Positions 8,088 through 17,443 of a stretch of 64,000 nt of DNA are shown here, piece by piece. The position numbers and the translations under genes are program-made. Each line of letters opens with the position of its first letter. Position 1 is the first letter of the stretch. Under the pieces are notes generated by a model that saw nothing but the letters and a program-made list of their open reading frames with translations, was not told the origin of the DNA and made no database searches. The DNA is taken from the NCBI RefSeq assembly GCF_014201705.1, contig NZ_JACHFA010000002.1, forward strand, positions 222,674 to 286,673. Reading direction: 5' to 3'. This DNA is from Borreliella spielmanii. GTDB taxonomy: Bacteria; Spirochaetota; Spirochaetia; Borreliales; Borreliaceae.

Positions 8088-9023
8088 TTATTTTACCTCT
8101 TTAAATGGTAGAAAATTTTTTAAGTTTTTATCAATTAATTCAATATTATCTTTATTTTCAAGTATTTCTTTCATGGTTTCATTGTAAAGCCTTTCTTTTG
8201 TAATTTCGGGATTTTTTAAGTAAGCGTTTAGTATGGCATTAAAAATTTCTGTGTCTGCTAATGCATTGTTTATTCTGCTTTCTTTGTATCCCCTGGCTTC
8301 TTCAATAACTTTTAATGCTTCACCTTTAATTTTGGGAACTATTTGATTAAATTCTTTTTTTCCTTCGTTTATGTATTTATTTTTGTCTTGAATAGCAATG
8401 TTTACATCTTCAAAGGCCTCGTAAACTTTCCCTTTTGGGGGTAGGGCATTTCTAATTTGTACTTGCACCACATCAATACCGAGATTGTAATTATTTATTA
8501 TTTCATTCATGGAAGATTTTACACCTTCTGTTACTCCTACTCTGTTGTCATTTATTATTTCAAAAATGGTATTGTCTCCAATTAATCTATTCATTGACGA
8601 CTTTGCAATATCTTTAATTGTTGTCTCGGGGTCTTCTACTTTAAATTTAAATGAATAAGGATCTCTTATTTTGTATTGTACTAACCATTCAATGTTTATG
8701 ATGTTTAAATCTCCAGTAATAATCATGCTTTCATCGCGCGCACTGTCGCTTTCTCTAATATCGTTTGGAGATATTATAAATCCAAATTTAATTTCTTGGA
8801 CTATTTTTACGGGTACTATAAATTTTTCTTCAATTAATGGAATCTTAACATGTATTCCTGAATCAAGAGTTCTGTTAAGCTTGCCAAGACGAAGTACAAT
8901 TGCTTCTTCTGATGGCCCGACTATGAATATATTTGCAATAATTATTATTAATATAAGTATTAAAGTAATAATAATTATTAAATATTCGTAAATTTTATTA
9001 AAAATTTGTTTTATTTTAAACAT
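8088..9023 (-). CDS. hflK: HflK, SPFH/band-7 membrane protease regulator
   Basis: Partner of HflC in the FtsH-associated complex. A long hydrophobic segment at about 13-33 anchors it in the inner membrane. The SPFH domain starts with GPSEEAIVLRLGKLNRTLDSG (35-55). The region KNKYINEGKKEFNQIVPKIKGEALKVIEEARGYK is the usual HflK charged helix. Unlike E. coli HflK, it lacks a long Gly/Pro-rich N-terminal extension. A good Shine-Dalgarno (GGGAGAAG) precedes the ATG at 9023. It lies 52 bp downstream of the CorC-like gene and may be cotranscribed with it. Confidence 0.9.
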   Translation of the reverse strand: MFKIKQIFNKIYEYLIIIITLILILIIIIANIFIVGPSEEAIVLRLGKLNRTLDSGIHVKIPLIEEKFIVPVKIVQEIKFGFIISPNDIRESDSARDESMIITGDLNIINIEWLVQYKIRDPYSFKFKVEDPETTIKDIAKSSMNRLIGDNTIFEIINDNRVGVTEGVKSSMNEIINNYNLGIDVVQVQIRNALPPKGKVYEAFEDVNIAIQDKNKYINEGKKEFNQIVPKIKGEALKVIEEARGYKESRINNALADTEIFNAILNAYLKNPEITKERLYNETMKEILENKDNIELIDKNLKNFLPFKEVK

Positions 9024-9075
9024 TTGCTTCTCCCAATGTTTTTAATTATTTTTACTTTGTAAGCGAATTTTATCA

Positions 9076-10314
9076 CTACTTCTTGGATTTGATAAAAGTT
9101 ATTGTTTCGATTTTATTATTTTGAATTTCCTTAATAAAATATTCCCCATCAGTTGTTTTTACGGTTTCGTCTTTTTTTGGTATTTTATCAAGTAGATCTA
9201 TTAAGTATCCTCCAATTGTATTTGTATATTCTTTATGTTTGATAGATATTCCAACTATCTCTTCGATATCATCAAAAGTAGTTTCTCCAAGTATTGAGTA
9301 AGTATTGTCGTTGATTTGTGTAATCAGAGGCTTTTCTTCGTTAATGTCGTATTCATCAGATATTGCTCCAAAAATTTTTTCTACTATGTCTTCTATTGTA
9401 AGTATTCCTGAAAAACCACCATACTCGTCAATTACGATTGCCATTATTTTTTGCTTTTCCCTCATAATATTTAGTATGTCTTTTATTCTTTTGTTTTGTT
9501 GTACAAATACAGCCGGTTTAATAAATTGAGAAACGTTTTTATTCATATCTTTTTTATTGACTTCTATTAGGTCTTTAGCTATTAAAATTCCAATTATTTG
9601 TTCTCTGCTTTGCCCTTTGTATATAGGAATTCTAGAGTATCCTTCCTCTTTGATCAATTTAATTATATCTTTTACTTTTGATGAGCTTGAGAGTGAAAAA
9701 ACTTCTGTTCTGTGAGTCATGATCTCAGAAGCCCTTACTTGATCTATGTCTAACATTTTTTGCATAAATATTCTAGAGTCGTTTTTTAAAATTCCTAAAT
9801 TTCCTGCTAAAGAGAGCATATTTTTTATGCTCTCTTTAGTCATTTGATGACTTGTTTTAATTTTAAAGAGTTTTAATATTTCTTTTATTATTTTGTTTAT
9901 TATATATATTAACGGGGTAAATATAAAAATTAATGGTTTTAAAAAAAATGAAGTAGATAATGCAATAATTTCATTATTTAGAATTGCAATTTGTTTAGGA
10001 AGTATTTCTGCAAAAATTAAAACGATTATTGTTATTAAACCTGTTGATATTGCAAGCGCGCTGTTTCCATATTTTTCAAGCACAAATTTCGTTGTAAGTG
10101 TACTTGCTATAATATTTGATATATTATTGCCGATAAGAATAGTGGTGATTAATTTTGAAGGAGATTGAACCAAGTTGTATACCGATATTCCTGATTTTCC
10201 CCTTTTTCTTATATCTTGTATCTGAATCATGCTTAAAGAAGTATAAGCGGTTTCAGATGCCGAGAAAATAGCAGATAATATTATAAATAGTAGTATCACG
10301 ATTAATTCTAACAT
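9076..10314 (-). CDS. CorC/HlyC-family membrane protein (DUF21, CBS pair, CorC domain)
   Basis: The 412 residues read as three parts: an N-terminal DUF21 region with about four membrane segments (residues 1-150), a CBS pair (about 195-325; MTHRTEVFSLSSSSKVKDII and the block ending DEYGGFSGILTIEDIVE), and a C-terminal CorC_HlyC domain (about 335-410). Family members are annotated as haemolysins, but characterised relatives act as Mg2+/Co2+ or Na+/Mg2+ transport proteins. Ion handling is therefore more likely than haemolysis. No Shine-Dalgarno is visible before the ATG at 10314. A perfect 14-bp inverted repeat lies inside the coding region at 9807-9839. Confidence 0.88.
   Translation of the reverse strand: MLELIVILLFIILSAIFSASETAYTSLSMIQIQDIRKRGKSGISVYNLVQSPSKLITTILIGNNISNIIASTLTTKFVLEKYGNSALAISTGLITIIVLIFAEILPKQIAILNNEIIALSTSFFLKPLIFIFTPLIYIINKIIKEILKLFKIKTSHQMTKESIKNMLSLAGNLGILKNDSRIFMQKMLDIDQVRASEIMTHRTEVFSLSSSSKVKDIIKLIKEEGYSRIPIYKGQSREQIIGILIAKDLIEVNKKDMNKNVSQFIKPAVFVQQNKRIKDILNIMREKQKIMAIVIDEYGGFSGILTIEDIVEKIFGAISDEYDINEEKPLITQINDNTYSILGETTFDDIEEIVGISIKHKEYTNTIGGYLIDLLDKIPKKDETVKTTDGEYFIKEIQNNKIETITFIKSKK
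9807..9839. repeat. Perfect 14-bp inverted repeat inside the CorC-like gene
   Basis: CTAAAGAGAGCATA (9807-9820) and its exact reverse complement TATGCTCTCTTTAG (9826-9839) are separated by five T. In the mRNA (minus strand) this would form a 14-bp stem with a five-A loop. It encodes residues around TKESIKNMLSLAG between the membrane part and the CBS pair. Confidence 0.85.
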
Positions 10315-10399
10315 ATATGTATTATTTTAATTTATCTTTAATAAAAATGCTTTAAGTTATACTCTTAAACAATAAAAATATTTTTGATTTGACCTTAGA

Positions 10400-10472
10400 A
10401 GGCGCTGACCGGAATCGAACCGGCGAATCAAAGTTTTGCAGACTTCTCCCTTAGCCACTTGGGTACAGCGCC
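10400..10472 (-). tRNA. tRNA-Cys (GCA)
   Basis: A cloverleaf of 73 nt: acceptor GGCGCTG paired to CAGCGCC, anticodon loop CTGCAAA with anticodon GCA, T arm CCGGTTCGATTCCGG, and the U73 discriminator expected for tRNA-Cys. CCA is not encoded. It lies alone between the CorC-like gene and murE, which diverge from it. The 115 bp between this tRNA and murE hold only AT-rich sequence with no clear element. Confidence 0.96.
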
Positions 10473-10587
10473 TTGTAACATTGCTTAGTTTATTAAAAAA
10501 ATAGAAAATTGTAAATATATTTTCTATTGAAGCATAATTTTTGAATTTCTTAGCTATTTTTATTAGTTTTATGTAAAATTTTAATGT

Positions 10588-12105
10588 ATGAATAAAAAAC
10601 TTAATGACGTTTTATTAAAATTGGATCAAGATTTAATAAAATATGTAAAAGGTTCTCTTAATTTAGAAATATCAGGAGTTACTTACAGTTCTAAATTAGT
10701 TTTACCCAGGTTTGTGTTTTTTGCTCTTCCAGGAATTCGTTTTGATGGGCATGATTTTATTGAAATGGCAATTCAAAAGGGTAGTAATGTTATTGTGTGT
10801 TCACAAGATTTGGATTTTTACAGCCCTAATGTTACTTATATTAAGGTAGATGACTTTAGTATAAGAAAATTTATGTCTAATTTTTCAAATATTTTTTATG
10901 ATGAGCCTTCAAAAAAATTAAAAGTTATTGGAGTCACTGGTACTGACGGTAAAAGTTCTGTTTGCTATTATATATATCTGCTATTAAAAAAAAGGGGCAT
11001 TAAAGTGGGCTTTGTATCGACGGTATTTTTTGATGATGGTAGCGGGAGCTTAATTAAAAATCCTTACAGACAATCAACCCCCGAGTCAACAGAAATACAT
11101 GCATTTTTAAGTAATATGGTTAAAAATGGGGTTCAATATGCAGTTCTTGAATCTACTTCTCATGGGCTTGATTTTGAAACAGCAAGACTTATTGATGTTA
11201 ATTATTTTGCGGCTGTTTTTACTAATATTGGACATGATCATCTTGAATTTCATGGTACAATTCGAAATTATGTGAATGTAAAGTTAGGCCTTTTTCAATC
11301 TGTTAGCGATGATGCTGGTTTTGGTGTTATTAATCTTGATGACGTTTATTCTTCTGACTTTAAGAATGCTATTAAAAAATCTTTTACTTATAGCTTAAAA
11401 AATAGTCAAGCAGATTTTTTTGTCAGTTTTATTGATGAGAAAACAGATTCTACCAGGTTTGAATTTTATTACAAAGGGATTAAATATTTTGCTAATGTTA
11501 ATCTGCTAGGAAGCTTTAATGTTGAGAATGTAATGGCTGCTCTTATTTTGGTTTCTAAACTTCTGAATATCGACATTCAAGATATTGTTGATGAGCTTGT
11601 TTGTATTAAAAGTCTTGATGGGCGTATGGATAGCATTAATTTGGGGCAAAATTTTTCTGTAATAATTGATTATGCTCATACCCCAGGTGCTTTTTCTAAA
11701 CTTTTTCCTATTTTTAAAAGATTTGCTATAAATAGATTGATTTCTGTTTTTGGATCTGCAGGAGAAAGAGATGTTGCAAAAAGATTTTTACAAGGACAAA
11801 TTTCAGATATTTATTCTGATTTAATATTACTTTGTGATGAAGATCCAAGAGGCGAAAATAGTATGTGTATAATTAAAGATATTGCAAAAGGGATTGTGAA
11901 TAAAGTTGTAAATCGGGATTTATTCTTTATTCCCGATAGAAGGCAGGCTATTGAAAAAGCAATAAGCCTTGCAAGGGCAGGAGATTTGGTTGTAGCTTTA
12001 GGTAAAGGTCATGAAAGTTCAATAATTTACAAAAATAGAGAAATGTTTTGGAATGAACAAGAGGTAGTTAAAAATGCTATTTTAAGTTTAGAAAAGGAGA
12101 AGTGA
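10588..12105 (+). CDS. murE: UDP-MurNAc-tripeptide synthetase
   Basis: Adds the third amino acid of the peptidoglycan stem peptide to UDP-MurNAc-L-Ala-D-Glu in the cytoplasm. The Mur-ligase ATP site reads GVTGTDGKSSVCYY (about 112-125), with the central TNIGHDHLEFHGT block and the C-terminal DYAHTPGA block all in place. The substrate-selecting loop is DEDPRGEN near 416-423, close to but not the same as the DNPR motif of diaminopimelate enzymes. Borrelia peptidoglycan carries L-ornithine at this position, so an ornithine-adding enzyme is the likely assignment. Length of 505 residues is standard. ddl follows after one base, giving a two-gene cell-wall operon. Confidence 0.93.
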   Translation: MNKKLNDVLLKLDQDLIKYVKGSLNLEISGVTYSSKLVLPRFVFFALPGIRFDGHDFIEMAIQKGSNVIVCSQDLDFYSPNVTYIKVDDFSIRKFMSNFSNIFYDEPSKKLKVIGVTGTDGKSSVCYYIYLLLKKRGIKVGFVSTVFFDDGSGSLIKNPYRQSTPESTEIHAFLSNMVKNGVQYAVLESTSHGLDFETARLIDVNYFAAVFTNIGHDHLEFHGTIRNYVNVKLGLFQSVSDDAGFGVINLDDVYSSDFKNAIKKSFTYSLKNSQADFFVSFIDEKTDSTRFEFYYKGIKYFANVNLLGSFNVENVMAALILVSKLLNIDIQDIVDELVCIKSLDGRMDSINLGQNFSVIIDYAHTPGAFSKLFPIFKRFAINRLISVFGSAGERDVAKRFLQGQISDIYSDLILLCDEDPRGENSMCIIKDIAKGIVNKVVNRDLFFIPDRRQAIEKAISLARAGDLVVALGKGHESSIIYKNREMFWNEQEVVKNAILSLEKEK

Positions 12106-12106
12106 T

Positions 12107-13192
12107 GTGAAAAAAAATCTTATGTTAATATTTGGTGGTGTTTCTTTTGAACATGAAATTTCTTGTAAATCTGCTTATAGTATTTATTTAGCCCTTTTAG
12201 ATTTAAATAAATATAATATTTATCCTGTTTATATTGACAAGTGTTCAGGTATTTGGTATTTATTAGATTCTGTTTCTGATCCCCCAAATCCTATTAATAC
12301 AGATGTTTTGCCTATTGTTAGTTTATTACCAGGTCTTGGAATTTTTTCAAATAACAAAAATCTTGATATTGATGTTGTTTTTCCCGTTGTTCATGGAAGA
12401 ACCGGTGAAGATGGTGCTATTCAGGGAGTTTTAAAAGTTATGGACATTCCTTGTGTTGGTGCAGGCATTATGGGAAGCGCTATTTCTAGTAATAAATATT
12501 TTTGCAAACTTTTGCTTAAAAGTTTTAATATTCCTATAGTGCCTTTTATTGGGTTTAGGCAACATGATTACTTTTTAGATAAAGAGGAAGTAAAAAAAAA
12601 TGTAAAGGAGAGTTTAGGCTATCCTGTTATTGTTAAGCCTGCAGTATTAGGGTCTTCGATTGGAATAAATGTGGCTTACAGTGAAAATCAGATTGAATCT
12701 TTTATTGAGGAAGCTTTAAAATATGACCTTACCATTGTAATAGAGAAATTTATTGAAGCTAGAGAGATCGAATGTTCTATTATTGGCAATGAAAAGATGA
12801 AAATATTTTCTCCTGGGGAAGTTGTTGTTCAGGATTTTATATTTTATGATTATGATGCTAAATATTCTGTTATTCCTGGAAATTCTATTATCTTTAACAT
12901 CCCCGCACATCTTGAGACAAATCAGTTGTTAAGCATTAAGGAATATGCCTTTCTTGTTTATAAAAATTTAGAACTCAGAGGCATGGCAAGAGTTGATTTT
13001 TTTGTTGAAAAAAAATCAGGAGTAATCTATCTTAATGAAATAAATACTATTCCAGGATTTACCGATATATCTATGTTTGCTAAAATGTGCAGTCATGATG
13101 GTCTTCAGTTTAAGGACTTGGTAGATAATTTAATTGATTATGCTTTTCAAAGTTACATTAATAGAAAAAAAAGGATTAATTTTGAAGATTAA
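12107..13192 (+). CDS. ddl: D-alanine--D-alanine ligase
   Basis: Joins two D-alanines for the end of the peptidoglycan stem peptide, using ATP in the cytoplasm. It is an ATP-grasp enzyme: VFPVVHGRTGEDGAIQG (around 88-105), SSNKYFCKLLLKSF (about 126-139), the ATP-binding KPAVLGSSIGIN segment (about 179-190) and the C-terminal metal site YLNEINTIPGFTD (around 308-320) are intact. GTG start at 12107 follows an AAGGAGAAG Shine-Dalgarno inside the murE end. Its 361 residues match the longer DdlA type. The 3' end overlaps the convergent membrane-protein gene by 4 bp. Alr, encoded at 51945-53063, supplies the D-alanine. Confidence 0.94.
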   Translation: MKKNLMLIFGGVSFEHEISCKSAYSIYLALLDLNKYNIYPVYIDKCSGIWYLLDSVSDPPNPINTDVLPIVSLLPGLGIFSNNKNLDIDVVFPVVHGRTGEDGAIQGVLKVMDIPCVGAGIMGSAISSNKYFCKLLLKSFNIPIVPFIGFRQHDYFLDKEEVKKNVKESLGYPVIVKPAVLGSSIGINVAYSENQIESFIEEALKYDLTIVIEKFIEAREIECSIIGNEKMKIFSPGEVVVQDFIFYDYDAKYSVIPGNSIIFNIPAHLETNQLLSIKEYAFLVYKNLELRGMARVDFFVEKKSGVIYLNEINTIPGFTDISMFAKMCSHDGLQFKDLVDNLIDYAFQSYINRKKRINFED

Positions 13193-15450
13193 TTTAATTT
13201 TAAAGTTTTTAGATTTTCAATCTCTTTGTCATTTTTTAGCTTAAAGTATTCAAGGTTTTTATATTTTTCTGCTTTAGGCAATGTTCCTGAATATTTTACC
13301 TTATAAGAATAATTTATTTTTATATTTTTTTCTTCTGTATTGGTGGTTTTATTATAAATTTTAACTTGATTTTTTTTAATATGAAGATTTGCAAATGCTT
13401 CATATACTATGTCGTCTTGAGATTTAAGAGTAAATGCAATTGTTGTTTTTTTAGAGTTAATTTTTTTAAGTGAAAATATAATTTTATTAGCCAATATTTT
13501 ATAAGGAGTATTGCTTTGATAAATTATTAGCTTAGATGCGTTTTTAAAATGTAGCTCGATTTGATTTGCAATTTTTTGAGTAACCAAATCGATGCTATAA
13601 ACAGCTCTTTCTGCTATATCTATTTTTTTAAAATCAATATTCATTAGCTCATCATTGGCTTTAATGCTAGTTTTTAATATTTTTTCGTTTGCTTGTAAAG
13701 TTAGGTTAAAGTCATTTGAAATTATTTGAATAGGATTTTTATTGCCTTTTGGGTATTCAATTTTTATTTTATTTATTTTTTCTGGAAAACTAACCGTTTG
13801 TTCTATTTGTATTATATGACCTTCTTTATTAATATTGCTAGATATTATGATTGTGGTTATTAAAAAAAAAGTTATAAGATTAAGATTTTCAGCTTTTTTT
13901 AAATTTTGTTTAATTTTTGGAAGTTTAGATTTTAAATGTTTTGAGATATTAATAAATATAGTAGAAAAAAGACAAATTGAGATTAGATAGCTTAGTGTAA
14001 GCGTATTTGTGATTGATGTAGTATTTTGTATTAATGTTATTAATATAAAATTAATTAACCAAATAATTATTACTATTATTTTTTGAATAATAGTATTTTT
14101 ATTTGGTTTTATTAATAGCATAATGCTTTTTATGATAATTATTAAAATAAATTCTATTTTAATAAACATTAATATTATTAGTTCAATAATAGATGTTGAT
14201 ATTGCTAGGTATTTAAGTTGTCTGTAATTTAAATATATTGTGAAATTATATGTAAAAAGAGACAAAAGATTATATACTAGTAAAGTTGTAAAAAAAGTTA
14301 TTAGATATTTGGGATTTGTTATGCTGTAAGCCGTTGTGTTTTCATAGCTTCCAAATATTTTATTTGTAATTAATAAGGATAGGTAAGTGCTTAAAAATAA
14401 AGTAAAAAACAATCTTACTAATTTGTAGTAATTATTTTTTACTTTCTTCATGACCAATCCAGCTTCTTTGAATTTTCTAATAAATACAATTATAATTAAG
14501 TTATAACAAACGTAAATTAATGCTATTAAAGCAATTTCATTGATTATTATTTTTTTAAAAGGAGTGTCAATTACAATATAGTGTATTTCATCAGTATTTT
14601 TACTTTTGTATTTATTAGTTAATGCTTCTTCGATTGATTTGTAAATTTCAAAAATAGTATTTTTATTTTGAGTTAATATAGGATTTAAATTGTTATTTAT
14701 TATTAAAAGCGGTATAGATTCATCCCAATATAGATTGTATAAGTTGTTTAACTTTTTTTCAGTTATTTTTGATGTATTAAAATCAACTTTATTCTTTTCA
14801 AAGGTTTTTATAATAGCTTTTAAAAATCCCAAATTTGTTTTTGAATTTGTTATGAAAGATTCATTTTCTAAGTAAATTTTATTTTTTATTCTATTTTCGT
14901 TTAGCATTAAGTATATTGTATTTGTATTTTTCCCTAAATACTTATTGCTAAGTAAAATTCTACTGCTAATTATTGTATTTTGTTCTAAAGAATCGTCTTC
15001 AACAAAAAAAAAATTTATATTGTTTTCAGGGTTAGTATTTTTAAGTTTACTCAAAAGCTCAATGGCAATCCCAATTGCTAAATTATTTTTTAAATTATTT
15101 TGTATTTTAATTGGAATGATTATATTGTAAATATTTGTGCTTTTCCCTTTAATTTTGGAGTGTATTATTTTTTGAGAATATCCAATAAATCCAATTTCTT
15201 GCAAAGAATATTCCATATATTTGATTTCATTTGTATTAAAATATTTTTTTATATAATTAAAAGTGTTTATTATTTTTTCTTGGAGTTTTTTTGGTTTATG
15301 AATTTTTTCAATATGTGCTTTTATATTTTTTTCAGTTTCTATGTTTGCAATTTTATTGCTTAAATTGGATACATTTTTTTCTATTTTATTTGGCGCAATA
15401 GGGATGTTTTTTAAGTTAATTAATAATAATAACAATATCTTAATTATCAT
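13189..15450 (-). CDS. Large membrane protein with degenerate M28-like domain
   Basis: This 753-residue protein starts with a hydrophobic signal segment (1-15), followed by an extracytoplasmic domain to about residue 300, then about eight hydrophobic segments (roughly 305-560) and a C-terminal extracytoplasmic beta-rich domain. Within the first domain, NNLAIGIAIELLSKL near 122-136 followed by NINFFFVEDDSLEQN near 144-158 resembles the DN-SG...LLE and ...F-GEE... blocks of M28 aminopeptidases. Several metal ligands are replaced, so peptidase activity is doubtful. The start overlaps rsh by 11 bp. I do not recognise a named family; the M28-like assignment is inference from pattern. Confidence 0.7.
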   Translation of the reverse strand: MIIKILLLLLINLKNIPIAPNKIEKNVSNLSNKIANIETEKNIKAHIEKIHKPKKLQEKIINTFNYIKKYFNTNEIKYMEYSLQEIGFIGYSQKIIHSKIKGKSTNIYNIIIPIKIQNNLKNNLAIGIAIELLSKLKNTNPENNINFFFVEDDSLEQNTIISSRILLSNKYLGKNTNTIYLMLNENRIKNKIYLENESFITNSKTNLGFLKAIIKTFEKNKVDFNTSKITEKKLNNLYNLYWDESIPLLIINNNLNPILTQNKNTIFEIYKSIEEALTNKYKSKNTDEIHYIVIDTPFKKIIINEIALIALIYVCYNLIIIVFIRKFKEAGLVMKKVKNNYYKLVRLFFTLFLSTYLSLLITNKIFGSYENTTAYSITNPKYLITFFTTLLVYNLLSLFTYNFTIYLNYRQLKYLAISTSIIELIILMFIKIEFILIIIIKSIMLLIKPNKNTIIQKIIVIIIWLINFILITLIQNTTSITNTLTLSYLISICLFSTIFINISKHLKSKLPKIKQNLKKAENLNLITFFLITTIIISSNINKEGHIIQIEQTVSFPEKINKIKIEYPKGNKNPIQIISNDFNLTLQANEKILKTSIKANDELMNIDFKKIDIAERAVYSIDLVTQKIANQIELHFKNASKLIIYQSNTPYKILANKIIFSLKKINSKKTTIAFTLKSQDDIVYEAFANLHIKKNQVKIYNKTTNTEEKNIKINYSYKVKYSGTLPKAEKYKNLEYFKLKNDKEIENLKTLKLN

Positions 15451-17443
15451 AATTTTTAATATCTTCTTCTACTTGCATTATTTGTAAGATATTTGGGTTT
15501 TCTTTTAAAGCATAAATAATTTTTGCAATATTTTTAGCATTTGATGAGACTATTATATTTGTTATTCCATGGCCATTTCCGCAGTCTTCTATTTTTTCGC
15601 TAATAAGTCTTACATCATTTATTGTAAAAATATTTTCAAGATAACTAAATATCCCTTTAAATTCTTTTAAAAGCAAAATAATGTGATGCACTTTTCTAGT
15701 TGGTGTTGCCTCCCACTCAACTTCAATCAACTGATTTTTTTTATAGTATTTAAGCTTTTGACAATTTTCATTGTGCACTATTATCTCATCTTTATGTATT
15801 ATTCCAATAATATCTTCACCTGTTGTGGGATTGCATTCAGAATCCACCGCAATTCTTTTTATTTTAGTTTTGGTATAAGCTTTAAATAAGCTAAAAAGCT
15901 TTCTTTGTTCTTTGTTTGCTCCAACAAGATACGCAATAATATTATTGTCTACAAAAATTGTGTTGTCATTTTTGTTAAGCCATGATCTAATTTTTGATCG
16001 GGCTTTTTTTGTTCTTACACTGTTTAGCCATATTACATCTGGTTTTGAGTCTTTTGATGTGAATATTTCAACGATTTGTTCGTTTTTAAGTGGTTTTGTG
16101 ATTGAGCTTATTTTTCCATTTATTTTTGCATAAAGAGCCTGATCTCCAATATCTGTGTGTATTATGTATGCAAAATCAATTGAATTTGATCCGAAAGGAA
16201 GTTCTACTACTTCTCCTTCTGGAGTGTAAACATATATGAATGTATTTAATAGCTCTTTGTGTATATCATTCATTGAATATTGACTTTTGTTAGCGGATTC
16301 TTGTTGCCATTTTTTTATTCGGTTTATAAATGAAAGATCATCAGCTTTGAGTGCAATTTGTTCTTTGTATATCCAGTGAGCTGCAACCCCGTAATTAGCA
16401 ATTCTGTCCATTTCTTCTGTTCGAATTTGTATTTCAATAAGCTGGTTATCCTCAGGTATTCTTACGGTAGTGTGTAGTGATTGATATTTATTTTCTTTTG
16501 GGCTTGCAATATAGTCTTTAAGTCTTCCTGGAATTGGTTTCCACACTCTGTGAACAATTTCTAATATTTCATAACATTCTTTTTGTTTTTTGCAAATTAT
16601 TCTTATTCCCAGAGTATCAAAAATTTGAGTCAGCTTGTTTGTTCTTGTTTGCATTTTTCTAAATATTGAATAAAAGTGCTTTGATCTTACTGTAATTTCT
16701 GCTTCGATTCCGCTTTTTTGAAGTTCTTTTTCTATTGATAATTTGCCTTTGTATAATTTTTTTTCTCTTTCTATTTTTGTTTCGGATAAAAAATTTTTTA
16801 TCTCTTTATAATCTTTAGGATAAAGATGCTTAAATGAAAGATCTTCAAGATATGTTTTAAGAGATGAGATTCCAAGGCGTTCTGCTATTGGAACATAAGT
16901 TGAAAGGCAATCTTTTGCAATTCTATCTTGTCTATTTTTGGGCAAATAGGAGAGAGTTGTCATATTGTGAAGTTTGTCTGCCAGTTTTATTATTATTATT
17001 CTAATGTCATGTGTCATTGCAAAAAACATTTTTGAAATAGTATTAGCTTCTTTTATGCTTCTTGTTTTATTGTGTAAATCGTGAATTTTAGTTACACCAT
17101 CTATTAAGCTTAAAATTTCCTCGTCAAATTCTCTTACTATTTCTTCTTTTTCAATATTTGTATCTTCAAGTACATCATGAAGTAGTCCGGCAATAGTTGC
17201 TTTAAAATCCAGTTGAAATTTAGCAAGAAATAATGAAACCATTATTGGATGAATAATGTAAGGTTCTCCACTTTCTCTGTATTGGCCATAATGGAGTTGT
17301 TCGGCTATTTCTAGAGCTTTGAATATGTTTTTTCGTTCAAATTCATCTTTGTAAGTATTTTCAATAGTTTTTTTAAAAATACTTCTAGCTTTTTCAAGAT
17401 CATTTATTTTTATTAAGTGTGCAATCTCATATGCTTGTATCAT
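15440..17443 (-). CDS. rsh: Bifunctional (p)ppGpp synthetase/hydrolase (RelA/SpoT homologue)
   Basis: Makes and degrades the alarmone (p)ppGpp; a single such enzyme is known in B. burgdorferi. The hydrolase domain is intact: H51, H65, HD at 89-90 and ED at 93-94, with LADKLHNMTTL further on. The synthetase domain has GIRIICK and YQSLHTTV (near residue 320) followed by the RIANYGVAAHWIYKE block. A TGS domain (YVYTPEGEVVELP, around 400) and a C-terminal ACT-type region complete the long RSH layout. Length of 667 residues is somewhat short for the family. It overlaps prmC by 17 bp and is likely cotranscribed with prfA-prmC. DksA, its usual partner, is encoded at 42055-42432. Confidence 0.95.
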   Translation of the reverse strand: MIQAYEIAHLIKINDLEKARSIFKKTIENTYKDEFERKNIFKALEIAEQLHYGQYRESGEPYIIHPIMVSLFLAKFQLDFKATIAGLLHDVLEDTNIEKEEIVREFDEEILSLIDGVTKIHDLHNKTRSIKEANTISKMFFAMTHDIRIIIIKLADKLHNMTTLSYLPKNRQDRIAKDCLSTYVPIAERLGISSLKTYLEDLSFKHLYPKDYKEIKNFLSETKIEREKKLYKGKLSIEKELQKSGIEAEITVRSKHFYSIFRKMQTRTNKLTQIFDTLGIRIICKKQKECYEILEIVHRVWKPIPGRLKDYIASPKENKYQSLHTTVRIPEDNQLIEIQIRTEEMDRIANYGVAAHWIYKEQIALKADDLSFINRIKKWQQESANKSQYSMNDIHKELLNTFIYVYTPEGEVVELPFGSNSIDFAYIIHTDIGDQALYAKINGKISSITKPLKNEQIVEIFTSKDSKPDVIWLNSVRTKKARSKIRSWLNKNDNTIFVDNNIIAYLVGANKEQRKLFSLFKAYTKTKIKRIAVDSECNPTTGEDIIGIIHKDEIIVHNENCQKLKYYKKNQLIEVEWEATPTRKVHHIILLLKEFKGIFSYLENIFTINDVRLISEKIEDCGNGHGITNIIVSSNAKNIAKIIYALKENPNILQIMQVEEDIKNYDN

